Shown: positions 19,421 through 28,941 of the stretch, piece by piece
Layout: each line of letters starts with the position of its first letter
Numbering within the stretch: position 1 is the first letter of the stretch
Assembly (NCBI RefSeq): GCF_041438805.1
Contig: NZ_CP109190.1
Coordinates: forward strand, 124,001-188,000
Origin: Streptomyces sp. NBC_01707
GTDB lineage: Bacteria; Actinomycetota; Actinomycetes; Streptomycetales; Streptomycetaceae
Direction: 5' to 3'
Length of the DNA: 64,000 nucleotides
Translations under genes and position numbers: made by a program
Notes under the pieces: model-generated
The model's database searches: none
Told to the model about the DNA's origin: nothing
What the model saw: only the letters and a program-made list of their open reading frames with translations

Positions 19421-19575
19421 TTACGGGACAGCCTTAGCGAGGCTAAGCACGTCAGACCTCCGCCTTGTCTCAGCCAAGTTCAAAGAAAGACTAAAAAATT
19501 GGCAAGAGCATGCCATAGAGTCCGGCAAGTGAGCGGGCCCGCTCAGGCATGCACGAACAAGACGAGAGGATCTTT

Positions 19576-20157
19576 GTGAGACTCCCCGAACGTCCCGCTC
19601 CACGTGCAAGATGCCGGATAACCCGCCCACTCAGCGCTCTGATCGCCTTCGGTTCATCGCTGCTGCTGGTGCTCACCACCGCCACCGCCGCCCATGCGCA
19701 CGTCGTGTACCAGTCCGACGAGGTGTGGGCCAACACCGATTCATCCAAGTGCCTGTACACCTATGCGGAGGTCTCCCACGGCGGTCGAGGAGGCTACGCC
19801 AAGTCCTACGGGCTGGCCTCCTCCGGCATCCCCCTCGCACAGTCGTGCGTCCTGGTCTGGAACCGCCCCCCGGGCCAGCTCAAGACCGGATGGCAGTATT
19901 TCTACTCCTCCGACGGCGGTTCCACGTGGGGCGTGTGCCGGAGTCTCATGGGCACCCAGAACCCCGACGGCACCTGGAGCGGCTACGCCAACACCACCGA
20001 GACCTCCAGGATGGAACTCACCTACGACTTCGGGGTCGCGCCGCCCTGCGGCGGCGGCGACTACGCCACCAAGGCCGGGTCCACCGTCTACTACGGCGGC
20101 TCCTGGTATGGGGGCAACGTTCCTGTCTGGTCCGGACAGCACTTCATCGAGCCGTAG
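19576..20157 (+). CDS. secreted protein of unknown function
   Basis: About 193 residues with a clear signal peptide: an arginine-rich start, the hydrophobic core ALIAFGSSLLLVLTTATAA and an AHA cleavage site near residue 40. The mature part is rich in Tyr, Gly and Ser, with four or more cysteines (CLYTYAEV, SCVLVWNR, GVCRSL, PPCGGGDY) that could form disulfides outside the cell. GTG at 19576 is preferred to ATG at 19549 because GAGAGG lies upstream. It is the first of three small exported or membrane genes. Confidence 0.7.
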   Translation: MRLPERPAPRARCRITRPLSALIAFGSSLLLVLTTATAAHAHVVYQSDEVWANTDSSKCLYTYAEVSHGGRGGYAKSYGLASSGIPLAQSCVLVWNRPPGQLKTGWQYFYSSDGGSTWGVCRSLMGTQNPDGTWSGYANTTETSRMELTYDFGVAPPCGGGDYATKAGSTVYYGGSWYGGNVPVWSGQHFIEP

Positions 20158-20182
20158 CCTGCAAGGACTGGAGACACCACGC

Positions 20183-20590
20183 ATGAAGAAGATCCGTGTA
20201 TCCCTCGTTGTGGGAGCCATGGCCGGGATGATGCTACTGGGCGGCGCCTTGATGGCGAACGCCTCCGCCGATGGAGGGCCCCTTCCCGCCGACAACGGGC
20301 AGGCCGAGAAGGCCGCGCCCACCCCGGAGTGGGTCAACCCCGACGGCACGGTGGACGAGTCCAAGATGCCCGAAGAGCTGCCGCTGATCGGGGCGGACGG
20401 CAAGCCGGTCAAGGACGAAAACGGCAAGACCCTCATGGTCAAGACGCGCGTTAAGATCTCGCAGCCCGATGCGCCCCAGGCGCCCGTGGCAGGTCCTCGG
20501 GCCGTGGAGAAGCGGTCCACCAGCACGGACGCAGAGGGCCGCAAAACGGAGACCGTTGAGATCAAGCCGTCAGTCCCGCCCGCGCACTGA
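20183..20590 (+). CDS. small exported protein
   Basis: 135 residues. A typical signal peptide (MKKIRVSLVVGAMAGMMLLG with ANASA cleavage) is followed by a hydrophilic, Pro/Asp/Lys-rich mature region (NPDGTVDESKMPEELPLIG). There are no cysteines and no recognised domain. It starts 25 bases after the preceding secreted protein gene, so the two are likely co-transcribed. Confidence 0.7.
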   Translation: MKKIRVSLVVGAMAGMMLLGGALMANASADGGPLPADNGQAEKAAPTPEWVNPDGTVDESKMPEELPLIGADGKPVKDENGKTLMVKTRVKISQPDAPQAPVAGPRAVEKRSTSTDAEGRKTETVEIKPSVPPAH

Positions 20591-20623
20591 CCTGACGGAC
20601 AACCCGAAGAAGAAGGGCCCCGT

Positions 20624-20887
20624 ATGAGCAGGCTCCTGGAAGCTGTGTGCGCGCTGACCGTTGGCGTCCTCGTCGCTCTCCTTGTATGGGGTTCTAGCCC
20701 TGACGCCGTACAAGTGGCATGGCGGCAAGGTGAGATGAGCGGTGTGACGGTCGTGTTCGTGGCTGCGTGTGCACTGTGGCTGACGCTGTGGCGCAAGCGC
20801 ACCGGGCGCGACCGGCTGGCATGGCCACTCAAAGTACTGCTCTGCGGTGCGGCTGCTGCGCTGATCGTGGCGGCCATGGCCGGTTGA
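20624..20887 (+). CDS. small membrane protein
   Basis: 87 residues with three predicted membrane helices (about 5-22, 40-57 and 67-85) and a short RKRTGRDR loop. It lies 33 bases after the exported protein gene, with AAGAAGAAGGG upstream of ATG. Its function is unknown; being last in a three-gene unit with two exported proteins suggests an envelope role. Confidence 0.65.
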   Translation: MSRLLEAVCALTVGVLVALLVWGSSPDAVQVAWRQGEMSGVTVVFVAACALWLTLWRKRTGRDRLAWPLKVLLCGAAAALIVAAMAG

Positions 20888-20909
20888 CCGGCGCAAGCAG
20901 GCCCGTGCC

Positions 20910-22483
20910 GTGCGTAACGTGCCGTGGTGTCGTAGGGCGAGACGATCGCCCGGGACGAGGGCGGCAACCCTGGTCCGTCGTCCTCGGCCGTGCCCGCGGG
21001 CGGTGTCGTACCGGTGGCTGGTGGGCGCGGAGGACTTCGCCGTCGTCACCGGCGGTGCGGCGCCGGTCGTGGACGGCTCTGCTCTTGGCGGATGGGGGCG
21101 TCAGGAGGGCCGGGAGGAGGCCGCGCTGTGGCAGGCGCGCATGGTGGAGATCGATACCGGTCTGGCGCCGGGCCGAAGCGGGCATGCGCGGGGATTCGGC
21201 CCCGGGACAACGCTGGCTCAGCAGTGTGCCGCGATGTCGGCGCGGCTGGCCGCCGAGGGCATCCGCTGCTCCGCCCACACCCTCGCCGACAAGCAGCGCA
21301 AGTGGAAGGCCGCCGGGGAGAAACCGGTCGTCCTGCTGCCTCGGCCGCGGGAGGGACAGCCGGGGGCTTCACCGATCCGCGGTGTCTGACGGCCATGCAG
21401 GAGGTGGTGGCCCGGCGCGCGCACGACTCGGACGTGACGATCGACGTGATCCGTGAGGAGGTCGAGGATCTCCTGCACGCGCGCTACGGCAAGGAATTCG
21501 GCGATCCGGCTGCCGTGGCGACCCTACTGCCCTCCCGGTCCACCTTCTACCTGCGGATGAAGGAATCCGGCCTGGCCGATGCCCTGGACCGGCCGACGCG
21601 GGCCCGTGCCGCCCTGGCCTCCACCCCGCCCCTGCCTCACGGCGGGCGCGAGGCCATCCTGCGGCCGGGACAGGTCACCCAGGCCGACACCACGCCGCTG
21701 CGGATCCTGGCCCACGGCGACGACGGCCGACCCACCGCCACGGAGATGACCTCGCTCATCGACGTGGCCAACCACAACATGTGCGCGCTGATGATCACGC
21801 CCAGCCGCCCCAGGGACGCCGAGAGCGGACAGGCAGGCCAGGCGACCCGGGCGATCGACCTGACCCTGATGCTGGCCCAGGCTCTCGCGCCCTGGCCGGT
21901 GATGCCCGGCTGGGATCCGCTAAGCGCGGCCGCCGCGTCCAGCCTGCCGTTTGGGGCGCTGCGTGCGGCGGACGAGCGGTTCACTGAGGCCACCGCCGCC
22001 CGTCCGGTCATCCGTCCCGAGCTGATCGTCTATGACCAGGGCAGCCCCTATGTGAGCGAGCATTTCAACGAGGTCTGCGACCGACTGCGCATCGCCCGCC
22101 GCCCGGCACGCAAGAAGACCCCGACCGACAAGCCGCTCGCCGAAAACTTCTTCACCACCCTCGCGCACCGCTTCAGCCAGTACGTGCGGCATGGCTGGCA
22201 GGGCCGCAGCCACAAAAAACGCGGCCGCGGCATCGACCGCATGCCGCTGTACACGATCGCCGAACTTCAGCAGATGGCCCAGGAATGGGTCGCGCTGGAG
22301 TACCAGCAGACCCCCGATGCGGGGCTACGCGACCCGTTCCGGCCCCACGTCGTGCTGTCTCCCAACGACATGTATGCCGTTCAGGTAGCCCGCAGCGGCT
22401 ACCGGGCCGTGCCGCTCTCCCCCGCCCAGAACCGCTTCTTCCTGCTGCCGCGGTGGGTCACCCCGGCAAGGGCGGCTTCATGA
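20910..22483 (+). CDS. Mu/Tn7-type DDE transposase (TnsB/TniA-like), N-terminal and catalytic parts, with a -1 frame break
   Basis: The first frame (20910 or, more likely, GTG 21003 to 21389) gives a DNA-binding start with a helix-turn-helix-like segment (GIRCSAHTLADKQRKWKAAG). The reading then continues one frame back from about 21362. That part holds the rve-type catalytic domain with Asp at 21686 (VTQADTTPL), Asp at 22034 (IVYDQGSPY) and Glu at 22142 (DKPLAENFF). The last two are 35 residues apart, as in DDE enzymes. The break sits in a run of five Gs; re-reading one G joins the frames, so it may be programmed slippage, one lost base, or inactivation. The gene is followed by a C-terminal piece and a TniB-like ATPase, the usual order of these transposons. 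Confidence 0.75.
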
Positions 22484-23217
22484 TCAACTATCGGACCTAT
22501 CAGCCCGTCGCACAGGACGCCGGGCACTACCGGGAGATCCTCCTGCGCGGCGGCTCGAAGCTGCCTGGCCGAGGGGACCGGTGGGAATGTCGCTTCAACC
22601 CCTACCGTCCCGAGCGGGTGTGGCTGTATGACCACACGGCCGACACCTGGGTGACCTGCGACTTCCGGCTGCGGCACCTACTACACGATCCGTGGACCGC
22701 GGACATGTGGCAGGAGCACGCCGAGCAGCACCGCGCGGCCGGCGGCAGTGAACAGGACGAAGCGGCGATCACCCTGGCCCTGGCACAGCGCGACCGGCGC
22801 CGCCGCAGCCGCAGACCGCCACCCAAGCGCACCGGAGCCGAACCACCCTTCCAGGGGCTGGAGTTGGAGACCGAACAGCCCTCCCGGGACCCCTACGCGG
22901 GCCTGGAGGAGTTCGACCTGTCGACGCTGCATCCCTACCCGGCGCTGCCCATCTCCCCCCTGGCTCCCCCGCCCGCAGCCGCCCCGCCGGCGCTGCCCGC
23001 CGGCACGAGCAACGTGGAGCGGCCCTCGGACAGCGGACAGGCTCCGCATCCGCTGGCAGCGCTCTTCCCCGACGACGGCGACGGCAGCCCGCCGGATGCC
23101 TCCGCGACCGGCACACCGGCAGCTATCTACGAGGTCGTCGAGGCGGAACTCCTCGACGACCTCGATCCGGACGGCGATGACGGTGACGAGGCCGAAGACG
23201 ACGTATGGGAGATATAG
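22480..23217 (+). CDS. Mu-transposase C-terminal domain as a separate frame
   Basis: 245 residues starting with an ATGA overlap at the end of the catalytic part. The first 75 residues (INYRTYQPVAQ, CRFNPYRPERVWLYDHTAD) correspond to the beta-barrel C-terminal domain that related Streptomyces transposases carry in the same chain. The rest is a Pro/Ala- and acid-rich tail likely to contact the ATPase. One added G near 22465 would fuse it to the catalytic part through LPRWVTPGKGGF. The overlap would also allow independent start and coupled translation. Confidence 0.68.
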   Translation: MINYRTYQPVAQDAGHYREILLRGGSKLPGRGDRWECRFNPYRPERVWLYDHTADTWVTCDFRLRHLLHDPWTADMWQEHAEQHRAAGGSEQDEAAITLALAQRDRRRRSRRPPPKRTGAEPPFQGLELETEQPSRDPYAGLEEFDLSTLHPYPALPISPLAPPPAAAPPALPAGTSNVERPSDSGQAPHPLAALFPDDGDGSPPDASATGTPAAIYEVVEAELLDDLDPDGDDGDEAEDDVWEI

Positions 23218-23341
23218 ACGACCGAGGACAGGAACCGTGACGACGCAGCCCCAGGCCGGCCCCGAGAACGGACAGGTTCTACGGTCCGGAGCCGGTATGC
23301 GGGCGTGGGTGTGGGCAGGACCGTGACGAGAGAGAAGCGTG

Positions 23342-24469
23342 ATGAAGGCATCCATCGAACTGCGTGACAAACGTGAAGCCCGTCTGCGTCAGCAGCTCAA
23401 GGACACCCCGATGCGGCCTCTGCCGCTGTTCCAGCTCACCGGCTGGACCCACTTCGTCGACGAGGAAGTGGAGCCGCCCGCACTGGCGGCGGGCAGCAGT
23501 CCCACTGAGGACAGGAAGACGGACGAACAGGCCATCGCCTACCACCGGCATCTGCGGATGGTGCCCACCGACGCGGTGACCCACATGCAGGAGATGGTCG
23601 TCGAGGCGGTCCACTCCAACAGCGGGCGCCGTGACGGGCTGATGGACCATGTCATCGACGGCCCCGCGGGCACCGGCAAGACCTGTCTGCTGCGGGCGAT
23701 TGGACGCACCGCCCAGAGGGAGGTCGAAGCCGCCATGGGCGGCAGGCGCCAGAACACGATCCCGGTGGTGCACATCACCACCCCCGCGGACCCAGAGCCG
23801 AGGGTGAACTGGCTCTGGGAGATCGGCTCCTACCTGGGTCTCAATCCCGAGCCGAAGAGCCTCGTGGAAGTCCTGGAGATGCGCAAGCACCAGGACGTGA
23901 CCCTGCCGGTCAACTACGTCCTGGAAACCGCGCAGACCCGCCTGCTGCTCATCGACGACATCGACCGCGCTTCGCCGCAGCACCTGGCGAACGTGCTGCC
24001 CTACTTCGACTACCTGCGCGACAAGCTGGGTATCTCGCTCGTCTTCTGCGGCACCGGCGCCAGCCACCGCCTGCACCAGGCCCGCATCCTGGCCCAGGAC
24101 CTGACCCGAGTCAGCGAGGAGAACAAGGTACGGCTCGAACAGGCGGGACAGCCAGCCGGACCCGTCTCACCCTCCCCCACCGCCCTGCTGCCGGTGACCT
24201 GGCTGCACCCTCTGCCCCTGGGCACCAAGAGGGAGGAACAGGAGATGTTCCGGCGCGTGCTGGCGAGCTTCGAGGCCGACCTGAGCCTGTACCGGCTGGA
24301 GGAGAACGCCCTGAGCAAACACGCCGTCGAACTGCACCGGCGCACCGGCGGCTACTTCAAAGCCCTCGCCTACGTCATCTCCACCGCCGCCGTCATCGCG
24401 ATCCGCAGCGGCAGCGAGAACATCACCATGAAAGAGATCGACGCCGCGACAGCCCAACTCGGCCCCTGA
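23342..24469 (+). CDS. TniB/TnsC-like AAA ATPase of a transposon
   Basis: 375 residues. Walker A is GPAGTGKT at 107-114 and Walker B is LLLIDDID at 201-208. Sensor-type residues sit in SLVFCGTGASHRL, and the C-terminal helical lid is TGGYFKALAYVISTAAV. In Mu, Tn7 and Tn5053 elements this ATPase binds target DNA and recruits the DDE transposase. ATG at 23342 is chosen with GAGAGAAG upstream; a GTG lies directly before it. It follows the split transposase by about 120 bases on the same strand. No TnsA-like nuclease is next to it. Confidence 0.82.
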   Translation: MKASIELRDKREARLRQQLKDTPMRPLPLFQLTGWTHFVDEEVEPPALAAGSSPTEDRKTDEQAIAYHRHLRMVPTDAVTHMQEMVVEAVHSNSGRRDGLMDHVIDGPAGTGKTCLLRAIGRTAQREVEAAMGGRRQNTIPVVHITTPADPEPRVNWLWEIGSYLGLNPEPKSLVEVLEMRKHQDVTLPVNYVLETAQTRLLLIDDIDRASPQHLANVLPYFDYLRDKLGISLVFCGTGASHRLHQARILAQDLTRVSEENKVRLEQAGQPAGPVSPSPTALLPVTWLHPLPLGTKREEQEMFRRVLASFEADLSLYRLEENALSKHAVELHRRTGGYFKALAYVISTAAVIAIRSGSENITMKEIDAATAQLGP

Positions 24470-25025
24470 AACGAACGGCAGCGGACAACTGGGCCCCGTT
24501 CACGCCTGCGGCTGCCGGACGGCGGGAGCCCGGCGTCCGTGTGGTCCGCTCGCCCAGCAGCGCGGGGTTCTGCGGAACCGGCGGATTGCCCTCGCTCAGG
24601 CGTCCGATGCCGGTGAAGGTCTCCGGGCGGCGAAGGCGGGTGTAACGATCCGGCGGGCGGGGGATTCAGTCGTGCCATTGGGCGAGCACCCAGCCGGCCA
24701 GTAGCGATCCGACATGCCGGAAAGCGCCGGAGAGGAGGCTCAGGGACATCAGACGTGGCCAGGACATACCCCGCTGGCAGGGATCGGACTGCGCGGGCGA
24801 GGTGCCGGGGCAGTTGTGGCTCGCGGGCTCTGCTGTGGTCATGGAGAAGTCCTCTCTGGGTGGATGGCAGGCACGCAGAATCCGGCCAGGAACAGGGAAA
24901 GACGGCGGACTGTCGACCGGGCGGGCTGCCAGGTGGCCTGTGCTTTCGATCGTGGCAGCGACCGTGCGGCTGACGCACGCTCAAGGCGGCTCTGTCTGGG
25001 GCGGAAACGCTGTATTTTCCAGATC
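24470..25025. other. gap inside the transposition module
   Basis: No convincing complete gene. Short coding-like segments on the minus strand (TGIGRLSEGNPPVPQNPALL and GSLLAGWVLAQWHD) hint at a decayed reading frame, but I cannot name it. Confidence 0.35.
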
Positions 25026-25895
25026 GTGCAGTACTGGGAGAGCATCACCGGACCTGGCACCATCGACGAACTGGTGGCCGACGCGCACGCGGCGGGCCAC
25101 GCAGACTTCAACGCGCGGCTGGCCCATGCGTGGATCGCCAAGGGCATCCTGGGCAGCCCGCAGAAACGCACCCTGCACCGCGGCTCCGACAAGGCCCTGC
25201 ACAGCGCCCATCAGCGCAGGCTGCTGCTCATCGTGCTCGACAAACGCCGCCGGTCGCCGGAGCTGAAGCTGAACTCCCTTGCCCAGATCCCGCTGGCCCT
25301 GTGGCTGTGGTGGGGCGAGGAGTACGTGGTCGTGCAACAGGCGCAGCGGGCGTTTTCCACCTGGCTCGGGCGCAGCCAGCGCAACAAGGACGTCGCCCGC
25401 GAGGGGGCTGTGGGACTGCTGCGACAGATCGACCACCCGCTCGCCACACCGACGGCGCGCACCCGCCTGGTACGGCTGGTCACCGACCTGGGCAACGGCC
25501 GGGCCCTGACCCCACGAGGGCGGGCCGAACTGGTGGACGCGGTGCGGGAGGTGATGGAACCCGACAGCGTGTTCGCCGCCAGCGGGATAGTGCGCGCCGT
25601 GGGTCCCGTGGGGGCCCCGATGACGTGCGAGCACGTCATCGCCCACGCCGAGATCATCAGCCTGGCCGTGCAGCACGTCCTGCGCGCGGGCGTGAGTGAG
25701 CAGCTCCTGGAAGAAGCGCGCGCCTCGGCCCGGGCCTGGACGGCCGACTATCTCGCCGAGCGCCCCGGTCTCGAGGCTGCGGCCGGGTCCCTCGCCGACG
25801 CCTTCCGCTCCCCCACCTTGGACGAACAGGTCAACACCGCCGGCAAACGGCTGCTGTACACCGTGGGCCTCCTGCTGAGGCAGCGTCAGCAGTGA
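25026..25895 (+). CDS. winged-helix protein of the transposition module
   Basis: About 289 residues from GTG (VQYWESITGPGT). The N-terminal 70 residues look like a MerR/winged-helix DNA-binding unit that ends LHRGSDKALHSAHQRRLLLI. The remainder is helical, with no enzyme motif. It sits after the TniB-like ATPase in the same direction, at the place where TniQ/TnsD-type target selectors are often found, but the zinc-finger signature of TniQ is absent. A role in target choice or regulation of transposition is an inference from position only. Confidence 0.55.
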   Translation: MQYWESITGPGTIDELVADAHAAGHADFNARLAHAWIAKGILGSPQKRTLHRGSDKALHSAHQRRLLLIVLDKRRRSPELKLNSLAQIPLALWLWWGEEYVVVQQAQRAFSTWLGRSQRNKDVAREGAVGLLRQIDHPLATPTARTRLVRLVTDLGNGRALTPRGRAELVDAVREVMEPDSVFAASGIVRAVGPVGAPMTCEHVIAHAEIISLAVQHVLRAGVSEQLLEEARASARAWTADYLAERPGLEAAAGSLADAFRSPTLDEQVNTAGKRLLYTVGLLLRQRQQ

Positions 25896-26526
25896 CGGAC
25901 GGCGCGCCTGGCCGCGGGCCGGCCAGCAAGCAGCCCGACGATGGAGCTTCGCTCGTTCAAGGCTGAGTTCATGGCCCTGAGATGAGCGATGAAAGTGGGG
26001 GCCGTCGTCGCGGGCACTCTATGCCTGGCTGTCTGCGAGAGCGAGCTGCTGATCGATCCGTCGCGTCTCGATCGCCTCCTCAGTGCCGAGGCCCACCGCA
26101 ACGGCACCGCTCCCGACACCGGCATCCACGCCCTCTCGGCCCACGCCGACGGCACCGTCCGGCTCGCCGGTGAAACACCACGCGGCTCCCGCCCGCCCCC
26201 GGTCAGCCGACGGGGCAGTCCGTATGCGGGCTTCTGTTCCGTGCCGTCCTCACGCCCGCCGGTTCGGGCGGAGGGTTGGTGTCAACGGAGGAGTCGCTGA
26301 CGCGCTCCACTCGCACATCGATCCCCGAAAACAGCACAGCCTCGACCGTCTTGCTCGCCATGCCAGGACATACTCTGCCGAAACGATCCCTTGCTCACTT
26401 CGCTGACCGGGATCGGGGCAGCCGCCGCCGACAGACCTGCCTGACCGGCTACAGCGCGCCGGCCGCCGCCGCGCGGTCGCGGATGGTCCGCAGGCTGACG
26501 CGTACTCCGTTCTCTTCTTCGATGTG
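25896..26526. other. gap between the transposition module and the defence island
   Basis: About 630 bases with no frame that shows family features. It could contain the right end of the transposon, but I could not find a matching terminal repeat by eye. Confidence 0.35.
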
Positions 26527-28665
26527 TCATTCGTTCATTCCCTGGCAGGTCTTGGTGCCGCGGGCGACGGCCCCGGCCTCGTCGGCCCGGCCGTAAGGTG
26601 TGCCTCCGGTCGCGGCGAGGATGATGCCGCCGTTCGCGTCGATGGTGGCCCAGTGCTCGGTGGCGCGGTAGGTGAGCACGATCCGGGTGCCGGCTGTCAA
26701 AACTTGGGCGTCGATCATCCTGGCCACGTCGGTGCGTCGGCCAGAAGCCGCTCTGCGCCGCGGAGGGGCCTGGCGCGGACGGGCGACCGGCTGGCCGGCG
26801 TCAGGCCCCGGAGGTGCAACGGCAGCAGAGACGGGCAACCCCAGGCGTTCGGGTTTCCAGATGTGTTCGAACAGGCGCAGATACAGCTCCTGTCGGGTCT
26901 CGATGACCGTGGTCATGGTCTCTGTCGGCCCGAAGGCCCGCATGTGCTTGTCGAGTTGGTGTGCCTTGATGAAGTCGCGCAGTTCAGGGTTGCGGTGATC
27001 GTATTCAGGGGCCAGGACGCCCAGGAGGACGTTGTTGCGGGCGTAGAGGCGGTTCTTGTCGTGGAAGGGGAGGTCATTGATGCTGGAGTTCTCGCGGCCC
27101 CTCAGCAGGCCGAGGCCACCGAGTTGGTTGCGGCGGCTGCGGAAGACGACCGGGTCTGGGATGTCACCGGCGACGCGATGGTGGTGGTTGGCCCACAGGT
27201 GTTCTATGTGGAACTGGTCGCGGTCGAGGTAGGCGAGGATGTCGAAGGGCTTTTTGCAGGCCTCGTCGGCGTAAGCGGTGGCGCGGGCGAGGAGATAGCG
27301 GATCTGATGGGCGTTGTTGCCTCTCAGGCCCAGGGTGATTGCTTCGCGCACCGGGTTCCCGTTGTGCTGGGCGAGGTCGCCCAGTGTGGAGGCGACGTCG
27401 GCGACGGTGCGGCAGCCGCGCAGGAGGGGGACGAGCTCGGTGTGGACCAGGGCGTCGGCGTCGGCGGACTGGACGGGCAGGTCCTGCAGGATCCGCAGGG
27501 CGTACCAGCGGTCGATGTAGGAGGCGACGAGGCGGCCCTTGTCCTTGGCGTCGGTGGGCCGGTCGTCGGGGGCGATGGCAGCGAGCACGGCGACGGACTG
27601 GACGCCGAGGCCGTTGCGCTCGTTGAACAGCACCGTCTCCAGGCGGTCGCCGTCCATCTTCAGGGTGCGGGTGGCGGCGAGGACGGGCCTGTACAGACGA
27701 GCCGTTTTCAGCAGATTCTGTACGAAGTTGAGGAAGTGGTCGGGGCGTCCCGGGGTCAGGCCGAGGTACTCCGCGTTGTGGCGTACCCACACGTTGAGGT
27801 TGGTGGTGATCTGGCGGCGGTCCTCATCGCAGTCCTCGCGCGCGCAGCGAGCAAGGAGGTATGCCTTGATGAAGCGGGATGCCGCCTGGGGGTCATCGCG
27901 GTCGGTGGAGAGTTCCCTCAGCATCTCCTGCCACTGGGTGTTCAGCTGATCTTCAGCGGAGCCGACGTTGGACAGCAGATGGCTCTTGAGGAGGTCGACG
28001 GTGGTGAGGCGGGCGCCGCGGTCATTCATCGTCTCGAACATGCGGTAGCCGTGGTCGGGGCCTGCCGCGCGGATGCCCACCAGGACCACGCGTGTCAGGA
28101 GCCATTCGGTGAAGGGGTGGAGCTTCTCGGCATCGAGTTCCTCGGCAAGCTGGGATTCGATCTGCTGGCCGCGTGCCCACAGGTTGCGGCGGGAGAGGGA
28201 GTCCCCCGCGCCGGCCTCGTATTTACGGCCCTCGCTGACGGCTTGCAGGACGGGGTCGTGGTCGGTGATGCCGACGCTGAAGTGCTTCCCGTCGGTCGTG
28301 ATGACACGGTTGAGTTGGTCGACCGTGTGCGTGTCACCGGCCTCCCGAGCCGACAGTCTCAGCTGCAAAAAGAGCAGGTGCAAAGTGACGAAGCGCTGCT
28401 GACCGTCGACGAGGAAGCGGCGCTTCTTCGACGGCTCGTGGTAGACGAAGGGGCCGAGGAAGTACTGCGGCGCGGTGTGGGGGCGGCGCCGGTACGCGGA
28501 GTCGCCCAACCAGTGCTTGAACGAATCGCACAAATCCCGCAGCAGGGTGCGGACTTCTTCGTCACCCCAGGTGTAGTCACGCTGGTAGTAGTCGATCTCG
28601 TACGTCACGTCACGGAACAGCTCATTCAGGCTGAATCCCTGAGACCTGATCTCGTCCGCCCCCAC
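26527..28665 (-). CDS. DUF262/DUF1524 protein (GmrSD/SspE-like modification-dependent nuclease)
   Basis: About 712 residues. The N-terminal DUF262 (ParB/Srx-like NTP-binding) domain has YYQRDYTWGDEEV and the signature DGQQR at 87-91. A long helical middle follows. The DUF1524 His-Me finger nuclease domain has HIEHLWANHHH, then RRNQLGGLGLL and ENSSINDLPFHDK. This is the layout of GmrSD and SspE proteins, which use nucleotide hydrolysis to cut foreign DNA, often sensing base or backbone modification. An extra C-terminal tail ends in a small beta domain (IVLTYRATEHWATIDANGGI). The GTG at 28665 is chosen because GAGGGG precedes it. It faces away from the 745-residue nuclease-like gene and shares its upstream region. 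Confidence 0.83.
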   Translation of the reverse strand: MGADEIRSQGFSLNELFRDVTYEIDYYQRDYTWGDEEVRTLLRDLCDSFKHWLGDSAYRRRPHTAPQYFLGPFVYHEPSKKRRFLVDGQQRFVTLHLLFLQLRLSAREAGDTHTVDQLNRVITTDGKHFSVGITDHDPVLQAVSEGRKYEAGAGDSLSRRNLWARGQQIESQLAEELDAEKLHPFTEWLLTRVVLVGIRAAGPDHGYRMFETMNDRGARLTTVDLLKSHLLSNVGSAEDQLNTQWQEMLRELSTDRDDPQAASRFIKAYLLARCAREDCDEDRRQITTNLNVWVRHNAEYLGLTPGRPDHFLNFVQNLLKTARLYRPVLAATRTLKMDGDRLETVLFNERNGLGVQSVAVLAAIAPDDRPTDAKDKGRLVASYIDRWYALRILQDLPVQSADADALVHTELVPLLRGCRTVADVASTLGDLAQHNGNPVREAITLGLRGNNAHQIRYLLARATAYADEACKKPFDILAYLDRDQFHIEHLWANHHHRVAGDIPDPVVFRSRRNQLGGLGLLRGRENSSINDLPFHDKNRLYARNNVLLGVLAPEYDHRNPELRDFIKAHQLDKHMRAFGPTETMTTVIETRQELYLRLFEHIWKPERLGLPVSAAVAPPGPDAGQPVARPRQAPPRRRAASGRRTDVARMIDAQVLTAGTRIVLTYRATEHWATIDANGGIILAATGGTPYGRADEAGAVARGTKTCQGMNE

Positions 28666-28912
28666 GCAACCACCCCTCACCTGCCAGGCATATCCCGTCA
28701 TGCTCCCAATCCGGCGCCGCGGCGTACAGACGGCGCGGGAGTCTGGTCGGCGGCGTGCAGAAACATCGGCGCAGGCGACGGTGTCGTCCCCGGCCCGCTG
28801 TTTTTCCCGACTACGGTCCCAGCCGCTGCCGCGGCGCACGTTTGCCCGCAGCCGTGCGGGCTGCGGGCAGGCCGACGTTGTGGGTGATGGCAGCCGCGAC
28901 TGAACGGGGCGG

Positions 28913-28934
28913 TGTCAGTGCCCGCCGCTAGGGT
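28913..28934 (+). promoter_or_regulatory. PafBC-type (RecA-independent) DNA-damage promoter
   Basis: TGTCAGTG, then exactly eight bases, then TAGGGT. This matches the actinobacterial RecA-NDp/PafBC consensus TTGTCRGTG-N8-TANNNT apart from the first T. Transcription starting about seven bases after the -10 would begin at the GTG at 28942, giving a leaderless message. A nearly identical copy is at 38640. Confidence 0.75.
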
Positions 28935-28941
28935 CGGTGCT

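Larger units (their letters stand above)
17730..19433. repeat. inverted repeat pair GGCTGTCCCGTAA enclosing IS debris
   Basis: GGCTGTCCCGTAA at 17730-17742 and its reverse complement at 19421-19433 face each other. With one extra G on the left, the match extends outward through CTAA/TTAG. This sequence is typical of ends of Streptomyces IS5/IS4-like elements. Between them lie the kinase pseudogene, the N-terminal half of one IS5 transposase and the C-terminal part of an IS110 transposase, so the arms are probably leftovers of an element now filled with other insertions. Confidence 0.5.

Noticed and set aside
20910-25895. CRISPR-associated transposon (CAST)
   Set aside because: The transposase and ATPase are of the right general type, but no cas gene or repeat array occurs anywhere in the window.
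25026-25895. TniQ/TnsD assignment for the third gene of the transposition module
   Set aside because: Its position fits, but the cysteine pattern of the TniQ zinc finger is missing.
26524-28887. A 787-codon plus-strand frame across the DUF262 gene
   Set aside because: It is antisense to a protein with clear DUF262 and DUF1524 motifs and has only repetitive Val/Gly/Asp-rich content typical of the opposite strand of GC-rich genes.
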